Assembly (NCBI RefSeq): GCF_000026225.1 | Contig: NC_011740.1 | Span: 4,340,001-4,404,000, forward strand | Length of the DNA: 64,000 nucleotides | Reading direction: 5' to 3' | From: Escherichia fergusonii ATCC 35469 | Lineage (GTDB): Bacteria > Pseudomonadota > Gammaproteobacteria > Enterobacterales > Enterobacteriaceae | Part shown: positions 43,428-52,559 of the stretch, piece by piece | Position numbering within the stretch: position 1 is the stretch's first letter | Layout of the letters: the number at the start of each line of letters is the position of its first letter | Notes under the pieces: model-generated | Database searches by the model: none | Seen by the model: only the letters and a program-made list of their open reading frames with translations | Told to the model about the DNA's origin: nothing | Position numbers and translations under genes: made by a program

Positions 43428-43787
43428 TTTCTGCTCCTGAAGACCGCAAACTTCACGGATTTACATAAGTTGTGATATTTATGGCTCTATATGTGCAATA
43501 AATCTACAGTCACTCTAAAAAGAATTATTTTTCTACTCCCAAAGCAATCACTGCGCAATAGTCTTACTACTTTTAGATTAAGCGTTGCTGTAAAGTTGTT
43601 TAGCAATAAAAATATATATGTAATTGATTTATATAGATTATGTTTGTTAATTGGATTGATGATATGTTGTTTAATTCACAAAATAACAAACTTTATGAAT
43701 TTAGCGGTTTTGTGAAGTTGTCAGCATCTTTTCTGTTTTTGCTGTGGTGTTATAGTGGCGTCTTTATTTCATGGACAAGAGAACGCG
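43428..43787. promoter_or_regulatory. Divergent rpiB/alsR control region
   Basis: This 360-base gap is very A+T-rich and has no gene I can support. It should contain promoters for rpiB and alsR and AlsR operators. I noticed no clean long palindrome, so no operator is assigned. An open frame at 43491-43715 has no coding character. Confidence 0.45.
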
Positions 43788-44678
43788 ATGAGCCAGTCAG
43801 AGTTTGATTCAGGGCTTCCTGAGGGAATCGGGCTTGCCCCCTACCTGCGAATGAAGCAGGAAGGCATGACAGAAAACGAAAGTCGGATCGTGGAGTGGTT
43901 GCTGAAACCAGGCAATCTTAGTAGTGCTCCAGCGATAAAAGATGTTGCGGAAGCATTAGCCGTCTCCGAGGCGATGATCGTAAAGGTCTCAAAATTATTA
44001 GGGTTTAGCGGCTTTCGTAACTTGCGTAGTGCGCTGGAAGATTATTTTTCTCAGTCCGAGCAGGTACTTCCCAGTGAACTGGCTTTTGATGAAGCGCCAC
44101 AGGATGTCGTGAACAAGGTGTTCAACATCACGTTACGCACCATTATGGAAGGCCAGTCGATTGTCAATGTCGATGAGATTCACCGGGCCGCGCGTTTCTT
44201 TTATCAGGCAAAACAACGCGATCTCTATGGCGCTGGCGGTTCAAACGCTATTTGTGCGGATATTCAGCACAAGTTTTTACGTATTGGTGTGCGCTGTCAG
44301 GCCTATCCTGATGCTCACATCATGATGATGTCCGCTTCGTTGTTACAAGAAGGCGATGTGGTGCTGGTAGTGACCCACTCAGGGCGAACCAGTGATGTGA
44401 AGGCGGCTGTAGAACTGGCGAAAAAGAATGGGGCAAAAATTATTTGTATCACTCATAGCTATCATTCTCCGATAGCGAAGTTGGCTGATTATATTATTTG
44501 CTCCCCGGCACCTGAAACACCGTTATTAGGTAGAAACGCCTCTGCCCGCATTTTACAACTTACTTTGCTGGATGCTTTTTTTGTTTCTGTTGCCCAGCTT
44601 AATATTGAACAGGCCAATAAAAATATGCAAAAAACGGGCGCAATTGTTGATTTCTTTTCACCAGGTGCGCTGAAGTAA
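43788..44678 (+). CDS. alsR: AlsR (RpiR), repressor of allose genes and rpiB
   Basis: AlsR is a 296-residue RpiR-family repressor. The N-terminal helix-turn-helix (about 30-100, with IKDVAEALAVSEAMIVKVSKLLGFSGFRNLRSALEDYF) and a C-terminal SIS sugar-phosphate-binding domain (DLYGAGGSNAICADIQHKFLR, then VTHSGRTSDVKAAVELAKKNGAKIICIT) are clear. The start is ATG 43788; a GTG 11 codons upstream is less likely. It leads the als operon, with a hairpin before alsB. Confidence 0.95.
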   Translation: MSQSEFDSGLPEGIGLAPYLRMKQEGMTENESRIVEWLLKPGNLSSAPAIKDVAEALAVSEAMIVKVSKLLGFSGFRNLRSALEDYFSQSEQVLPSELAFDEAPQDVVNKVFNITLRTIMEGQSIVNVDEIHRAARFFYQAKQRDLYGAGGSNAICADIQHKFLRIGVRCQAYPDAHIMMMSASLLQEGDVVLVVTHSGRTSDVKAAVELAKKNGAKIICITHSYHSPIAKLADYIICSPAPETPLLGRNASARILQLTLLDAFFVSVAQLNIEQANKNMQKTGAIVDFFSPGALK

Positions 44679-44682
44679 AAAA

Positions 44683-44706
44683 GTAATCCCGCAATCGCGG
44701 GATTAC
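44683..44706 (+). terminator. Hairpin between alsR and alsB
   Basis: GTAATCCCGC and GCGGGATTAC pair around AATC. With no T-run it is probably a partial terminator or an mRNA-processing hairpin that sets different expression of repressor and transporter. Confidence 0.65.
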
Positions 44707-44734
44707 CACTCAACCCTACACTGAGAACATTATT

Positions 44735-45670
44735 ATGAATAAATATCTGAAATATTTCAGCGGCGCTGCTGTGGGCTTAATGTTATCAACCAGTGCATTT
44801 GCTGCGGCCGAATACGCCGTCGTATTAAAAACATTATCTAATCCATTTTGGGTGGATATGAAAAAAGGTATTGAAGAGGAAGCCAAAACACTGGGGGTGA
44901 GCGTAGATATTTTTGCTTCTCCTTCAGAAGGCGATTTTCAATCGCAGTTACAGCTGTTCGAAGATCTCAGTAATAAAAATTATAAAGGGATTGCCTTTGC
45001 GCCACTCTCCTCGGTTAACCTGGTAATGCCCGTCGCCCGGGCATGGAAAAAAGGCATTTATCTGGTCAATCTCGATGAAAAGATTGATATGGATAACCTG
45101 AAAAAAGCGGGGGGTAATGTTGAAGCGTTTGTCACCACTGATAACGTCGCTGTTGGGGCGAAAGGCGCGGAATTTATTATCGGCAAACTGGGCGCTGAAG
45201 GTGGCGAAGTAGCCATTATCGAAGGCAAAGCCGGTAATGCTTCTGGTGAGGCACGGCGTAATGGTGCGACCGATGCTTTCAAAAAGGCCACGCAGATCAA
45301 GCTCGTCGCCAGTCAACCTGCCGACTGGGATCGTATCAAAGCGCTGGACGTTGCCACTAACGTGTTGCAGCGTAACCCAAATATCAAAGCAATTTATTGC
45401 GCCAACGATACTATGGCAATGGGCGTCGCCCAGGCTGTCGCAAATGCGGGCAAAGTGGGGAAAGTTCTGGTGGTAGGCACCGACGGTATCCCGGAAGCGC
45501 GTAAAATGGTTGAGGCGGGTCAGATGACCGCGACCGTCGCGCAGAATCCGGCAGATATCGGTGCCAGCGGTTTGAAGCTGATGGTTGATGCTGCGAAGTC
45601 AGGCAAAGTGATTGCCCTGGATAAAGCACCACAATTTAAACTGGTAGATTCTATCCTTGTGACCAAATAA
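44735..45670 (+). CDS. alsB: AlsB, D-allose-binding protein
   Basis: AlsB is a 311-residue periplasmic sugar-binding protein of the ribose-binding type that captures D-allose for AlsAC. A signal peptide ends LSTSAFA-AAEYAV (about 1-23), followed by LKTLSNPFWVDMKKGIEEEAK and the hinge and ligand regions typical of CUT2 binding proteins. It is followed by a 3' hairpin and alsA. Confidence 0.96.
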   Translation: MNKYLKYFSGAAVGLMLSTSAFAAAEYAVVLKTLSNPFWVDMKKGIEEEAKTLGVSVDIFASPSEGDFQSQLQLFEDLSNKNYKGIAFAPLSSVNLVMPVARAWKKGIYLVNLDEKIDMDNLKKAGGNVEAFVTTDNVAVGAKGAEFIIGKLGAEGGEVAIIEGKAGNASGEARRNGATDAFKKATQIKLVASQPADWDRIKALDVATNVLQRNPNIKAIYCANDTMAMGVAQAVANAGKVGKVLVVGTDGIPEARKMVEAGQMTATVAQNPADIGASGLKLMVDAAKSGKVIALDKAPQFKLVDSILVTK

Positions 45671-45681
45671 GTTGTCATAAA

Positions 45682-45709
45682 CCCCCTTCTGTAGCGTTAT
45701 GGAAGGGGG
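45682..45709 (+). terminator. Hairpin between alsB and alsA
   Basis: CCCCCTTC (45682-45689) and GAAGGGGG (45702-45709) pair with no T-run. Such hairpins after binding-protein genes protect the upstream message and give higher expression of the binding protein than of the ATPase. Confidence 0.7.
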
Positions 45710-45730
45710 CCATTAAAAAGGAAATTATTT

Positions 45731-47263
45731 ATGGTCACGCCATATATATCCATGGCGGGGATCGGCAAATCCTTTGGTCCGGTTCACGCATTAAAATCGG
45801 TTGATTTAACTGTTTATCCTCACGAAATACATGCGTTATTAGGTGAAAATGGCGCAGGGAAATCAACTTTAATGAAAGTGCTGTCGGGAATACATCCACC
45901 GAGTAAAGGCACGATCACTATCAATAATACGACCTATGACAAACTGGACCATAAATTAGCGGCACAACTTGGCATCGGGATTATTTATCAAGAGTTAAGC
46001 GTTATTGATGAATTAACGGTACTGGAGAATTTATATATTGGTCGCCATCTGACAAAGAAAGTCTGTGGTGTCGATATTATCGACTGGAAAGAAATGCGTA
46101 TTCGGGCGGCAATGATGTTGCTACGAGTGGGATTAAAAGTCGATTTAGATGAAAAAGTGGCGAATTTATCAATCAGCCATAAACAGATGCTGGAGATCGC
46201 CAAGACACTGATGCTCGATGCCAAAGTGATCATCATGGATGAACCTACGTCGTCATTGACCAATAAAGAGGTGGATTACCTGTTTTTGATCATGAACCAG
46301 CTGCGTAAAGAGGGCACAGCCATTGTTTATATCTCTCATAAGCTGGCAGAGATTCGCCGTATCTGTGATCGCTACACAGTAATGAAAGATGGCAGCAGCG
46401 TATGCAGTGGCATGGTGAGTGATGTCTCTAATGACGACATTGTGCGGCTAATGGTTGGACGTGAGTTGCAAAACCGCTTTAGCGCCATGAAAGAAAGCAC
46501 CGGAAATGTGGCGCGGGAGACCGTGTTTGAAGTGCGAAATGTTACCAGTCACGACCGCAAAAAAGTCCGCGATATCTCTTTCTCGGTCAGTCGCGGTGAA
46601 ATTCTCGGCTTTGCCGGGTTGGTAGGATCTGGCCGGACGGAGTTGATGAACTGCCTGTTCGGTGTGGATAAACGTGCCAGCGGCGAAATCCGCCTGAATG
46701 GTGCAGCTATCTCACCACGTTCGCCACTGGATGCGGTGAAAAAAGGGATGGCTTACATAACCGAAAGTCGGCGCGATAACGGTTTTTTCCCCAATTTCTC
46801 GATTGCCCAGAATATGGCGATTAGCCGCAGCCTGAAAAAGGGTGGTCTTAAAGGCGCAATGGGGCTGTTTCATGACCATGAGGAGCAGCAAATTGCTGAG
46901 GCGCAGCGGGAATTACTGGCGCTGAAATGCCATACCGTCAACCAGAATATCGGCGAACTTTCTGGCGGTAATCAGCAAAAAGTATTGATTTCTAAATGGT
47001 TGTGTTGTCACCCGGAAGTGATCATTTTCGATGAACCTACCCGTGGTATCGACGTCGGCGCGAAAGCCGAAATCTACAAAGTGATGCGCCAACTGGCGGA
47101 CGACGGAAAAGTCATCCTGATGGTGTCATCTGAGCTTCCTGAAATTCTCGCCGTCTGTGACCGCATCGCTGTGTTCTGCGAGGGGCGACTGACGCAAATC
47201 CTGACCAACTGCGATGACCTGAGCGAAGAGGAGATTATGGCATGGGCATTACCACAAGAGTAA
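45731..47263 (+). CDS. alsA: AlsA, D-allose ABC transporter ATPase
   Basis: AlsA is a 510-residue CUT2-type ATPase with two nucleotide-binding domains in one chain. The first has a complete Walker A (GENGAGKST), the region NLSISHKQMLEIAK and Walker B (VIIMDEPTS). The second has the usual degenerate Walker A (GLVGSGRTE), with signature LSGGNQQK and Walker B IIFDEPTRG. Its 3' end overlaps alsC by 22 bases, so the two are coupled. Confidence 0.96.
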   Translation: MVTPYISMAGIGKSFGPVHALKSVDLTVYPHEIHALLGENGAGKSTLMKVLSGIHPPSKGTITINNTTYDKLDHKLAAQLGIGIIYQELSVIDELTVLENLYIGRHLTKKVCGVDIIDWKEMRIRAAMMLLRVGLKVDLDEKVANLSISHKQMLEIAKTLMLDAKVIIMDEPTSSLTNKEVDYLFLIMNQLRKEGTAIVYISHKLAEIRRICDRYTVMKDGSSVCSGMVSDVSNDDIVRLMVGRELQNRFSAMKESTGNVARETVFEVRNVTSHDRKKVRDISFSVSRGEILGFAGLVGSGRTELMNCLFGVDKRASGEIRLNGAAISPRSPLDAVKKGMAYITESRRDNGFFPNFSIAQNMAISRSLKKGGLKGAMGLFHDHEEQQIAEAQRELLALKCHTVNQNIGELSGGNQQKVLISKWLCCHPEVIIFDEPTRGIDVGAKAEIYKVMRQLADDGKVILMVSSELPEILAVCDRIAVFCEGRLTQILTNCDDLSEEEIMAWALPQE

Positions 47264-48222
47264 AAGGCGAGGTCGCGGAGAAAAAACCGTTCAACTTCGC
47301 GCTGTTCTGGGATAAGTACGGCACGTTTTTTATCCTCGCTATCATCGTCGCCATCTTCGGTTCTTTGTCGCCGGAGTATTTTTTAACGACGAACAACATT
47401 AGTCAGATCTTTGTTCAAAGCTCCGTTACCGTATTGATTGGTATGGGCGAGTTCTTTGCCATTCTGGTAGCAGGTATTGACCTTTCTGTCGGCGCGATTC
47501 TGGCGCTCTCCGGTATGGTGACGGCCAAACTGATGCTGGCGGGGATTGATCCGATCATCGCAGCACTGATTGGTGGTGTGCTGGTAGGTGGCGCTTTGGG
47601 GGCTATCAACGGTTGCCTGGTCAACTGGACAGGTCTCCATCCGTTTATTATCACTCTTGGCACAAACGCCATTTTTCGTGGCATCACCCTGGTGATTTCT
47701 GATGCCAACTCGGTGTATGGCTTCTCCTTTGATTTCGTTAACTTCTTCGCCGCAAGCCCACTTGGGATCCCTATTCCGGTGATCTTCTCTCTGCTGATTG
47801 CGTTGGTCCTCTGGTTTCTCACTACCCGGATGCGGCTTGGGCGCAACATTTATGCCCTCGGCGGCAATAAAAACTCGGCGTTCTATTCCGGGATCGATGT
47901 GAAGTTTCACACTTTGGTGGTGTTCATCATCTCTGGTGTTTGTGCTGGACTGGCGGGCGTGGTTTCCACGGCGCGTCTGGGCGCGGCAGAACCTCTCGCC
48001 GGTATGGGATTCGAAACCTACGCCATTGCCAGTGCCATCATTGGCGGGACCAGTTTCTTCGGTGGCAAAGGGCGCATTTTCTCGGTGGTTATTGGCGGGT
48101 TAATTATCGGCACTATCAATAACGGTCTCAATATTCTGCAAGTACAAACCTACTACCAGCTGGTGGTGATGGGTGGATTAATTATCGCGGCTGTCGCCCT
48201 CGACCGTCTTATCAGTAAGTAA
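47242..48222 (+). CDS. alsC: AlsC, D-allose ABC transporter permease
   Basis: AlsC is a 326-residue permease of the RbsC/AraH family with about ten transmembrane helices; visible family stretches are ILVAGIDLSVGAILALSG, HPFIITLGTNAIFRGI and the EAA-like loop region GGNKNSAFYSGI. It forms the channel with AlsA. Its start lies inside the 3' end of alsA, and alsE follows after ten bases. Confidence 0.96.
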   Translation: MGITTRVKGEVAEKKPFNFALFWDKYGTFFILAIIVAIFGSLSPEYFLTTNNISQIFVQSSVTVLIGMGEFFAILVAGIDLSVGAILALSGMVTAKLMLAGIDPIIAALIGGVLVGGALGAINGCLVNWTGLHPFIITLGTNAIFRGITLVISDANSVYGFSFDFVNFFAASPLGIPIPVIFSLLIALVLWFLTTRMRLGRNIYALGGNKNSAFYSGIDVKFHTLVVFIISGVCAGLAGVVSTARLGAAEPLAGMGFETYAIASAIIGGTSFFGGKGRIFSVVIGGLIIGTINNGLNILQVQTYYQLVVMGGLIIAAVALDRLISK

Positions 48223-48232
48223 GGAATAGAAC

Positions 48233-48919
48233 ATGAAAATCGCTCCCTCATTAATGTGTATGGATCTGCTGAAATTTAAAGAACAGATCGAGTTTATAGA
48301 CAGTCACGCAGATTATTTTCACATCGACATAATGGATGGTCATTTTGTACCAAACCTGACTTTGTCACCGTTTTTTGTCAGCCAGGTGAAAAAACTGGCG
48401 AGTAAACCGCTGGATTGCCACCTGATGGTGACTCGACCGCAGGATTACATCAGCCAGCTGGCGCAGGCTGGGGCTAATTTCATCACGCTGCACCCGGAAA
48501 CCATTAATGGTCAGGCGTTTCGCTTAATTGATGAAATCCGTCGCCTGGGAATGAAGGTCGGGCTGATCCTTAACCCTGAAACGCCGGTTGAGGCCATGAA
48601 ATACTACATCCATAAGGCCGATAAAATTACGGTGATGACTGTTGATCCGGGCTTCGCCGGGCAGCCATTTATTCCTGAGATGCTGAATAAAATTGCTGAA
48701 CTAAAAGCATGGCGCGAGCGTGAAGGTTTGCATTATGAAATCGAAGTGGATGGCTCTTGTAATCAGGCTACTTATGACCGACTGATAGCGGCAGGTGCGG
48801 ACGTGTTTATCGTTGGCACATCCGGGCTGTTTAATCATGCAGATAATATTACTGATGCCTGGCAGGTAATGACCACGCAGATCCTCAATGCCCGTAAAGG
48901 AGTGCAGAGTTATGGCTAA
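48233..48919 (+). CDS. alsE: AlsE, D-allulose-6-phosphate 3-epimerase
   Basis: AlsE is a 228-residue ribulose-phosphate 3-epimerase-family TIM barrel that converts D-allulose 6-phosphate to D-fructose 6-phosphate. The metal and catalytic motifs FHIDIMDGHFVPNLT, CHLMV, TVDPGFAGQPF and IEVDGS are all present. The C-terminal tail (NARKGVQSYG) differs in length and sequence from the K-12 protein as I remember it. Its stop overlaps alsK by eight bases. Confidence 0.95.
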   Translation: MKIAPSLMCMDLLKFKEQIEFIDSHADYFHIDIMDGHFVPNLTLSPFFVSQVKKLASKPLDCHLMVTRPQDYISQLAQAGANFITLHPETINGQAFRLIDEIRRLGMKVGLILNPETPVEAMKYYIHKADKITVMTVDPGFAGQPFIPEMLNKIAELKAWREREGLHYEIEVDGSCNQATYDRLIAAGADVFIVGTSGLFNHADNITDAWQVMTTQILNARKGVQSYG

Positions 48920-49826
48920 ACAGCGTAGCGTGGTGGCGGGCGTGGATATGGGGGCGACTCATATCCGCTTTTGCCTGCAAACGGCTGCGGGGGAGATTGT
49001 GCATTGCGAAAAGCGCCGTACCGCAGATGTATTGGTCCCCGATGTCGCCAGCGGAATCGCTGCTATGCTGCATCAACAGTTCGTGCATTACGATGTGACC
49101 TGTTGTGGGCTAATCATGGGTTTACCGGCACTGGTTGGCAAAGATCAACGCAGCATTATTTCGACTCCCAACTTGCCATTGTCGGCCGGGGAGCTACATG
49201 GCCTGGCTGATAACCTGCAAGCTTCACTGAAATGCCCGTTAGCATTTTCCCGTGATGTAAACCTGCAACTCTCCTGGGATGTGCAGGAAAATCATCTGGT
49301 CGATCAACTGGTCCTGGGAGCCTATCTGGGAACCGGAATGGGATTTGCCATCTGGATGAATGGTGCGCCATGGACCGGGGCGCATGGTGTTGCAGGAGAA
49401 TTAGGGCACATACCGCAAGGTGATATGACTCAACACTGTGGCTGTGGCAACTCTGGCTGCCTTGAGACAGTCTGTTCGGGGCTGGCATTAAAACGGTGGT
49501 ATGAACAACAACCTCGTAACTACACCTTGAGCGAGTTGTTTGTCCATGCCAGTGATGAGTTGTTTGTGCAGTCGCTGCTCGATCACGCCGCTCGCGCAAT
49601 TGCTTCCAGCGTAAATTTGTTTGATCCCGATGTGGTGATTCTCGGTGGCGGTGTAATGGATATGGTAGCGTTTCCGCGAGAAGCATTGATTGACAAAATT
49701 AAGTGTTATTTGCGCCGCCCGTTACCGTATCAGGAAGTCTGTTTTATTCCGGCATCGTCTTCGGCATTTAATGGTGCGCAAGGGGCCGCGACACTGGCAA
49801 GCGGACGTTTCTTTGCGAAGCAATGA
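48912..49826 (+). CDS. alsK: AlsK, D-allose kinase
   Basis: AlsK is a 304-residue ROK-family kinase that phosphorylates D-allose at carbon 6. The ATP motif VAGVDMGATHIRF, the active-site GAYLGTGMGFAIW and HGVAGELGHIPQGD, and the zinc motif CGCGNSGCLE are intact. It is slightly shorter than, and clearly more divergent from, K-12 AlsK (roughly three residues in four alike by my memory) than most neighbours are. The start at 48912 overlaps alsE. Confidence 0.94.
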   Translation: MAKQRSVVAGVDMGATHIRFCLQTAAGEIVHCEKRRTADVLVPDVASGIAAMLHQQFVHYDVTCCGLIMGLPALVGKDQRSIISTPNLPLSAGELHGLADNLQASLKCPLAFSRDVNLQLSWDVQENHLVDQLVLGAYLGTGMGFAIWMNGAPWTGAHGVAGELGHIPQGDMTQHCGCGNSGCLETVCSGLALKRWYEQQPRNYTLSELFVHASDELFVQSLLDHAARAIASSVNLFDPDVVILGGGVMDMVAFPREALIDKIKCYLRRPLPYQEVCFIPASSSAFNGAQGAATLASGRFFAKQ

Positions 49827-49983
49827 TATTTACAGGACTCAGTGGTGCTGAATATATAATTTTCATATGAATTACATATATACATTATCCACGCAAATCT
49901 ATTTGCTATTGCGGGAAAAGTTCGCACTAATACCTAACTAAATTATCCACTCAGCTCACACTTCATTTTCTCAAAATGACATT

Positions 49984-50010
49984 CTCGCCTTTATTATAAG
50001 GCGAGGATAT
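49984..50010 (+). terminator. Terminator of the als operon
   Basis: CTCGCCTT (49984-49991) and AAGGCGAG (49998-50005) pair, followed by GATATTTTT. It lies about 160 bases after alsK and about 55 before yjcS. The rest of the gap is A+T-rich. Confidence 0.65.
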
Positions 50011-50065
50011 TTTTCATTTTGCCGCTTTAAATATTGATGCCATAAATAATTAAATGGAGATTAAG

Positions 50066-52057
50066 ATGAATAACTCCCGGTTATTCCGTTTGAGCAGGGT
50101 TTTTATTGCGCTTACCGCCACTGGTGGGCTGCTAATCAACAGTGTCAGTGCCAGTGCCAGCGAATCGACGCACAAGGCGTCTCAATATACTCAACAAATT
50201 AACCAGAATTACACAAACTCGCTGCCGTTCAATGATCGTCAGGATTTTGATGATGCACAACGCGGGTTTATCGCGCCATTGCTCGATCAGGGGATTTTGC
50301 GCACACCAGATGGCAAAGTGTACTACCGTGGCGAAGATTTTAAATTTGATCTCAATGCGCCAGCACCGGAAACCGTTAACCCAAGTTTGTGGCGCCAGTC
50401 GCAGTTAAACGGCATATCTGGTCTGTTTAAAGTCACCGACAAGATGTATCAGGTTCGTGGTCAGGATATTTCCAACATTACCTTCATTGAAGGGGATACG
50501 GGCATCATCGTGATCGACCCGCTTGTTACGCCCCCGGCCGCTAAAGCGGCATTTGATCTCTACTTACAGCATCGCCCACAGAAACCTATTGTGGCGGTGA
50601 TTTATACCCATAGTCATACCGACCATTATGGTGGTGTTAAAGGCCTGGTTTCAGAAGACGATGTTAAAGCCGGGAAAGTGCAGATCATCGCTCCGGCAGG
50701 CTTTATGGATGAAGCGATTAGCGAAAACGTGATGGCCGGTAATATCATGAGCCGTCGCGCACTTTACTCCTATGGCCTGTTACTACCACGTAACCCCGAA
50801 GGTACTATTGGCAATGGTCTTGGTGTAACGCTGGTAACGGGTGATCCTTCAATTATTGCACCAACAATCACCATAACGAAAACCGGTGAAAAACGGATTA
50901 TCGACGGTCTGGAGTTTGATTTCCTGATGGCACCAGGCAGTGAAGCGCCGTCAGAAATGCATCTCTATATTCCGGCACTGAAAGCGCTGTGTACCGCAGA
51001 GAACGCCACCCATACGCTGCATAACTTCTACACTTTGCGTGGCGCTAAAACCCGTGATACCAGTAAGTGGACGGAATACCTTAATCAGACCCTGGATATG
51101 TGGGGTAATGAAGCAGAAGTCTTGTTTATGCCGCATACCTGGCCGGTCTGGGGTAATAAACATATCAATGATTATGTAAGTAAATACCGCGACACCATCA
51201 AATACATTCATGACCAGACTCTGCATTTAGCCAACCAGGGCTACACCATGAATGAAATTGGCAACATGCTCAAGTTACCACCGTCACTGGCAAATAACTG
51301 GGCCAGCCGTGGTTATTACGGTTCTGTCAGCCATAATGCCCGTGCGGTGTATAACTTCTATCTGGGCTACTACGACGGTAACCCGGCGAATCTCAATCCA
51401 TATGGTCAGGTGGATATGGGGCAACGCTATGTGAAAGCGCTGGGGGGTTCTGCCCGGGCCATTAACCTGGCGCAGGAAGCCTATAAACAGGGCGATTACC
51501 GCTGGGCGGCAGAGCTGCTCAAGCAAGTGATCGCTGCGAATCCGGGTGATCAGGTAGCGAAAAATCTGCAGGCTAATACCTTTGAGCAACTTGGTTATCA
51601 GGCGGAATCAGCCACCTGGCGTGGCTTCTACCTGACCGGAGCGAAAGAGCTGCGTGAAGGCGTCCATAAATTCGCTCACGGCACCACCTACTCTCCAGAT
51701 ACCTTGAAAGGAATGTCGGTAGAGATGCTGTTCGATTATATGGCCGTGCTTCTCAATAGCGAGAAAGCCGAAGGTAAGAGCGTCAATCTGAACTTCAATA
51801 TGGATAATGGCGATAACCTGAACCTTACGCTTAATAACAGCGTGCTGAACTACCGACAAACCCTGCAACCAAACGCCGATGCTTCGTTCTATATCAGCCG
51901 AGCGGATCTGCATCAGGTCTTGACCGGGCAGGCAAAAATGGCCGATCTGATCAAAGCGAAGAAAGTGAAAGTGATTGGTAAAGCGGCGAAGCTGGATGAA
52001 ATTTTTACCAGCCTCGATCAATTTGAGTTGTGGGTAAATATCGTTACACCAAATTAA
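50066..52057 (+). CDS. yjcS: YjcS, linear primary-alkylsulfatase
   Basis: YjcS is a 663-residue metallo-beta-lactamase-fold alkylsulfatase (SdsA1 type) that cleaves sulfate esters such as dodecyl sulfate. A signal peptide (about 1-33) is followed by the zinc motif YTHSHTDHYGG, a second set of ligands at CTAENATHTLHN, a helical dimerisation region, and a C-terminal SCP2-like domain (about 530-663). I start it at MNNSRL; an ATG four codons upstream is also possible. A perfect hairpin follows. Confidence 0.93.
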   Translation: MNNSRLFRLSRVFIALTATGGLLINSVSASASESTHKASQYTQQINQNYTNSLPFNDRQDFDDAQRGFIAPLLDQGILRTPDGKVYYRGEDFKFDLNAPAPETVNPSLWRQSQLNGISGLFKVTDKMYQVRGQDISNITFIEGDTGIIVIDPLVTPPAAKAAFDLYLQHRPQKPIVAVIYTHSHTDHYGGVKGLVSEDDVKAGKVQIIAPAGFMDEAISENVMAGNIMSRRALYSYGLLLPRNPEGTIGNGLGVTLVTGDPSIIAPTITITKTGEKRIIDGLEFDFLMAPGSEAPSEMHLYIPALKALCTAENATHTLHNFYTLRGAKTRDTSKWTEYLNQTLDMWGNEAEVLFMPHTWPVWGNKHINDYVSKYRDTIKYIHDQTLHLANQGYTMNEIGNMLKLPPSLANNWASRGYYGSVSHNARAVYNFYLGYYDGNPANLNPYGQVDMGQRYVKALGGSARAINLAQEAYKQGDYRWAAELLKQVIAANPGDQVAKNLQANTFEQLGYQAESATWRGFYLTGAKELREGVHKFAHGTTYSPDTLKGMSVEMLFDYMAVLLNSEKAEGKSVNLNFNMDNGDNLNLTLNNSVLNYRQTLQPNADASFYISRADLHQVLTGQAKMADLIKAKKVKVIGKAAKLDEIFTSLDQFELWVNIVTPN

Positions 52058-52067
52058 TTAGCGTATA

Positions 52068-52100
52068 GCTTCCGGGGGTGACCCCCGGAAGCGATTTTTT
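52068..52100 (+). terminator. Rho-independent terminator after yjcS
   Basis: GCTTCCGGGGG and CCCCCGGAAGC pair around TGA and are followed by GATTTTTT. It starts 11 bases after the yjcS stop. Confidence 0.9.
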
Positions 52101-52260
52101 CAATAAATAGTTTTCACAAAACAATAATGTTAATGAATAAGTTCTGAATGCGGTAAAAGATTAAAGCCATTTCGCAGGTATTAAAAAATCGCCATACTGT
52201 GCTCCGGTTTCGCTATTCATATTGACCAGGGATATTATTCGCCGTAAACGGGATGTTTTT

Positions 52261-52539
52261 ATGATGCAAAGAATTAAATCCATTTTAGGAACGCAGTTAA
52301 AAAAATTGTTTCTGCTCATACCAGCAATATTATTAACCGGTTGTAAGTTATCTCCTGCAATTCCCGTCATCGGTGCTTACTATCCTGGCTGGCTTTTCTG
52401 CCTGATTGCAGGCGTCGTTCTTACCCTTATTACGCGGCAAATCATACTGCGCACTTATAACAACCTGTCATGTGCCGGGCTGGTTTACACCGCGCTGTTT
52501 GCCCTCTACTCCACGCTGTTCTGGCTGGTTTTTTTCTAA
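52261..52539 (+). CDS. ytcA: YtcA, small membrane lipoprotein of the mdtNOP locus
   Basis: YtcA is a 92-residue protein with a lipobox-like ILLTGC near residues 24-29 and two hydrophobic helices (about 45-60 and 73-91), matching the DUF1656/YtcA family found beside ArAE-type efflux genes. The start at ATG 52261 is chosen because the frame upstream to 52222 has no ribosome-binding site. It is more divergent from K-12 than its neighbours. mdtN follows after 20 bases. Confidence 0.85.
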   Translation: MMQRIKSILGTQLKKLFLLIPAILLTGCKLSPAIPVIGAYYPGWLFCLIAGVVLTLITRQIILRTYNNLSCAGLVYTALFALYSTLFWLVFF

Positions 52540-52559
52540 CTTATTTTTGAGATGCGCTC

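Noticed and set aside
43491..43715. A 74-residue frame in the rpiB-alsR gap
   Set aside because: It is extremely A+T-rich, lacks a ribosome-binding site and has no recognisable domain. It is treated as regulatory DNA.
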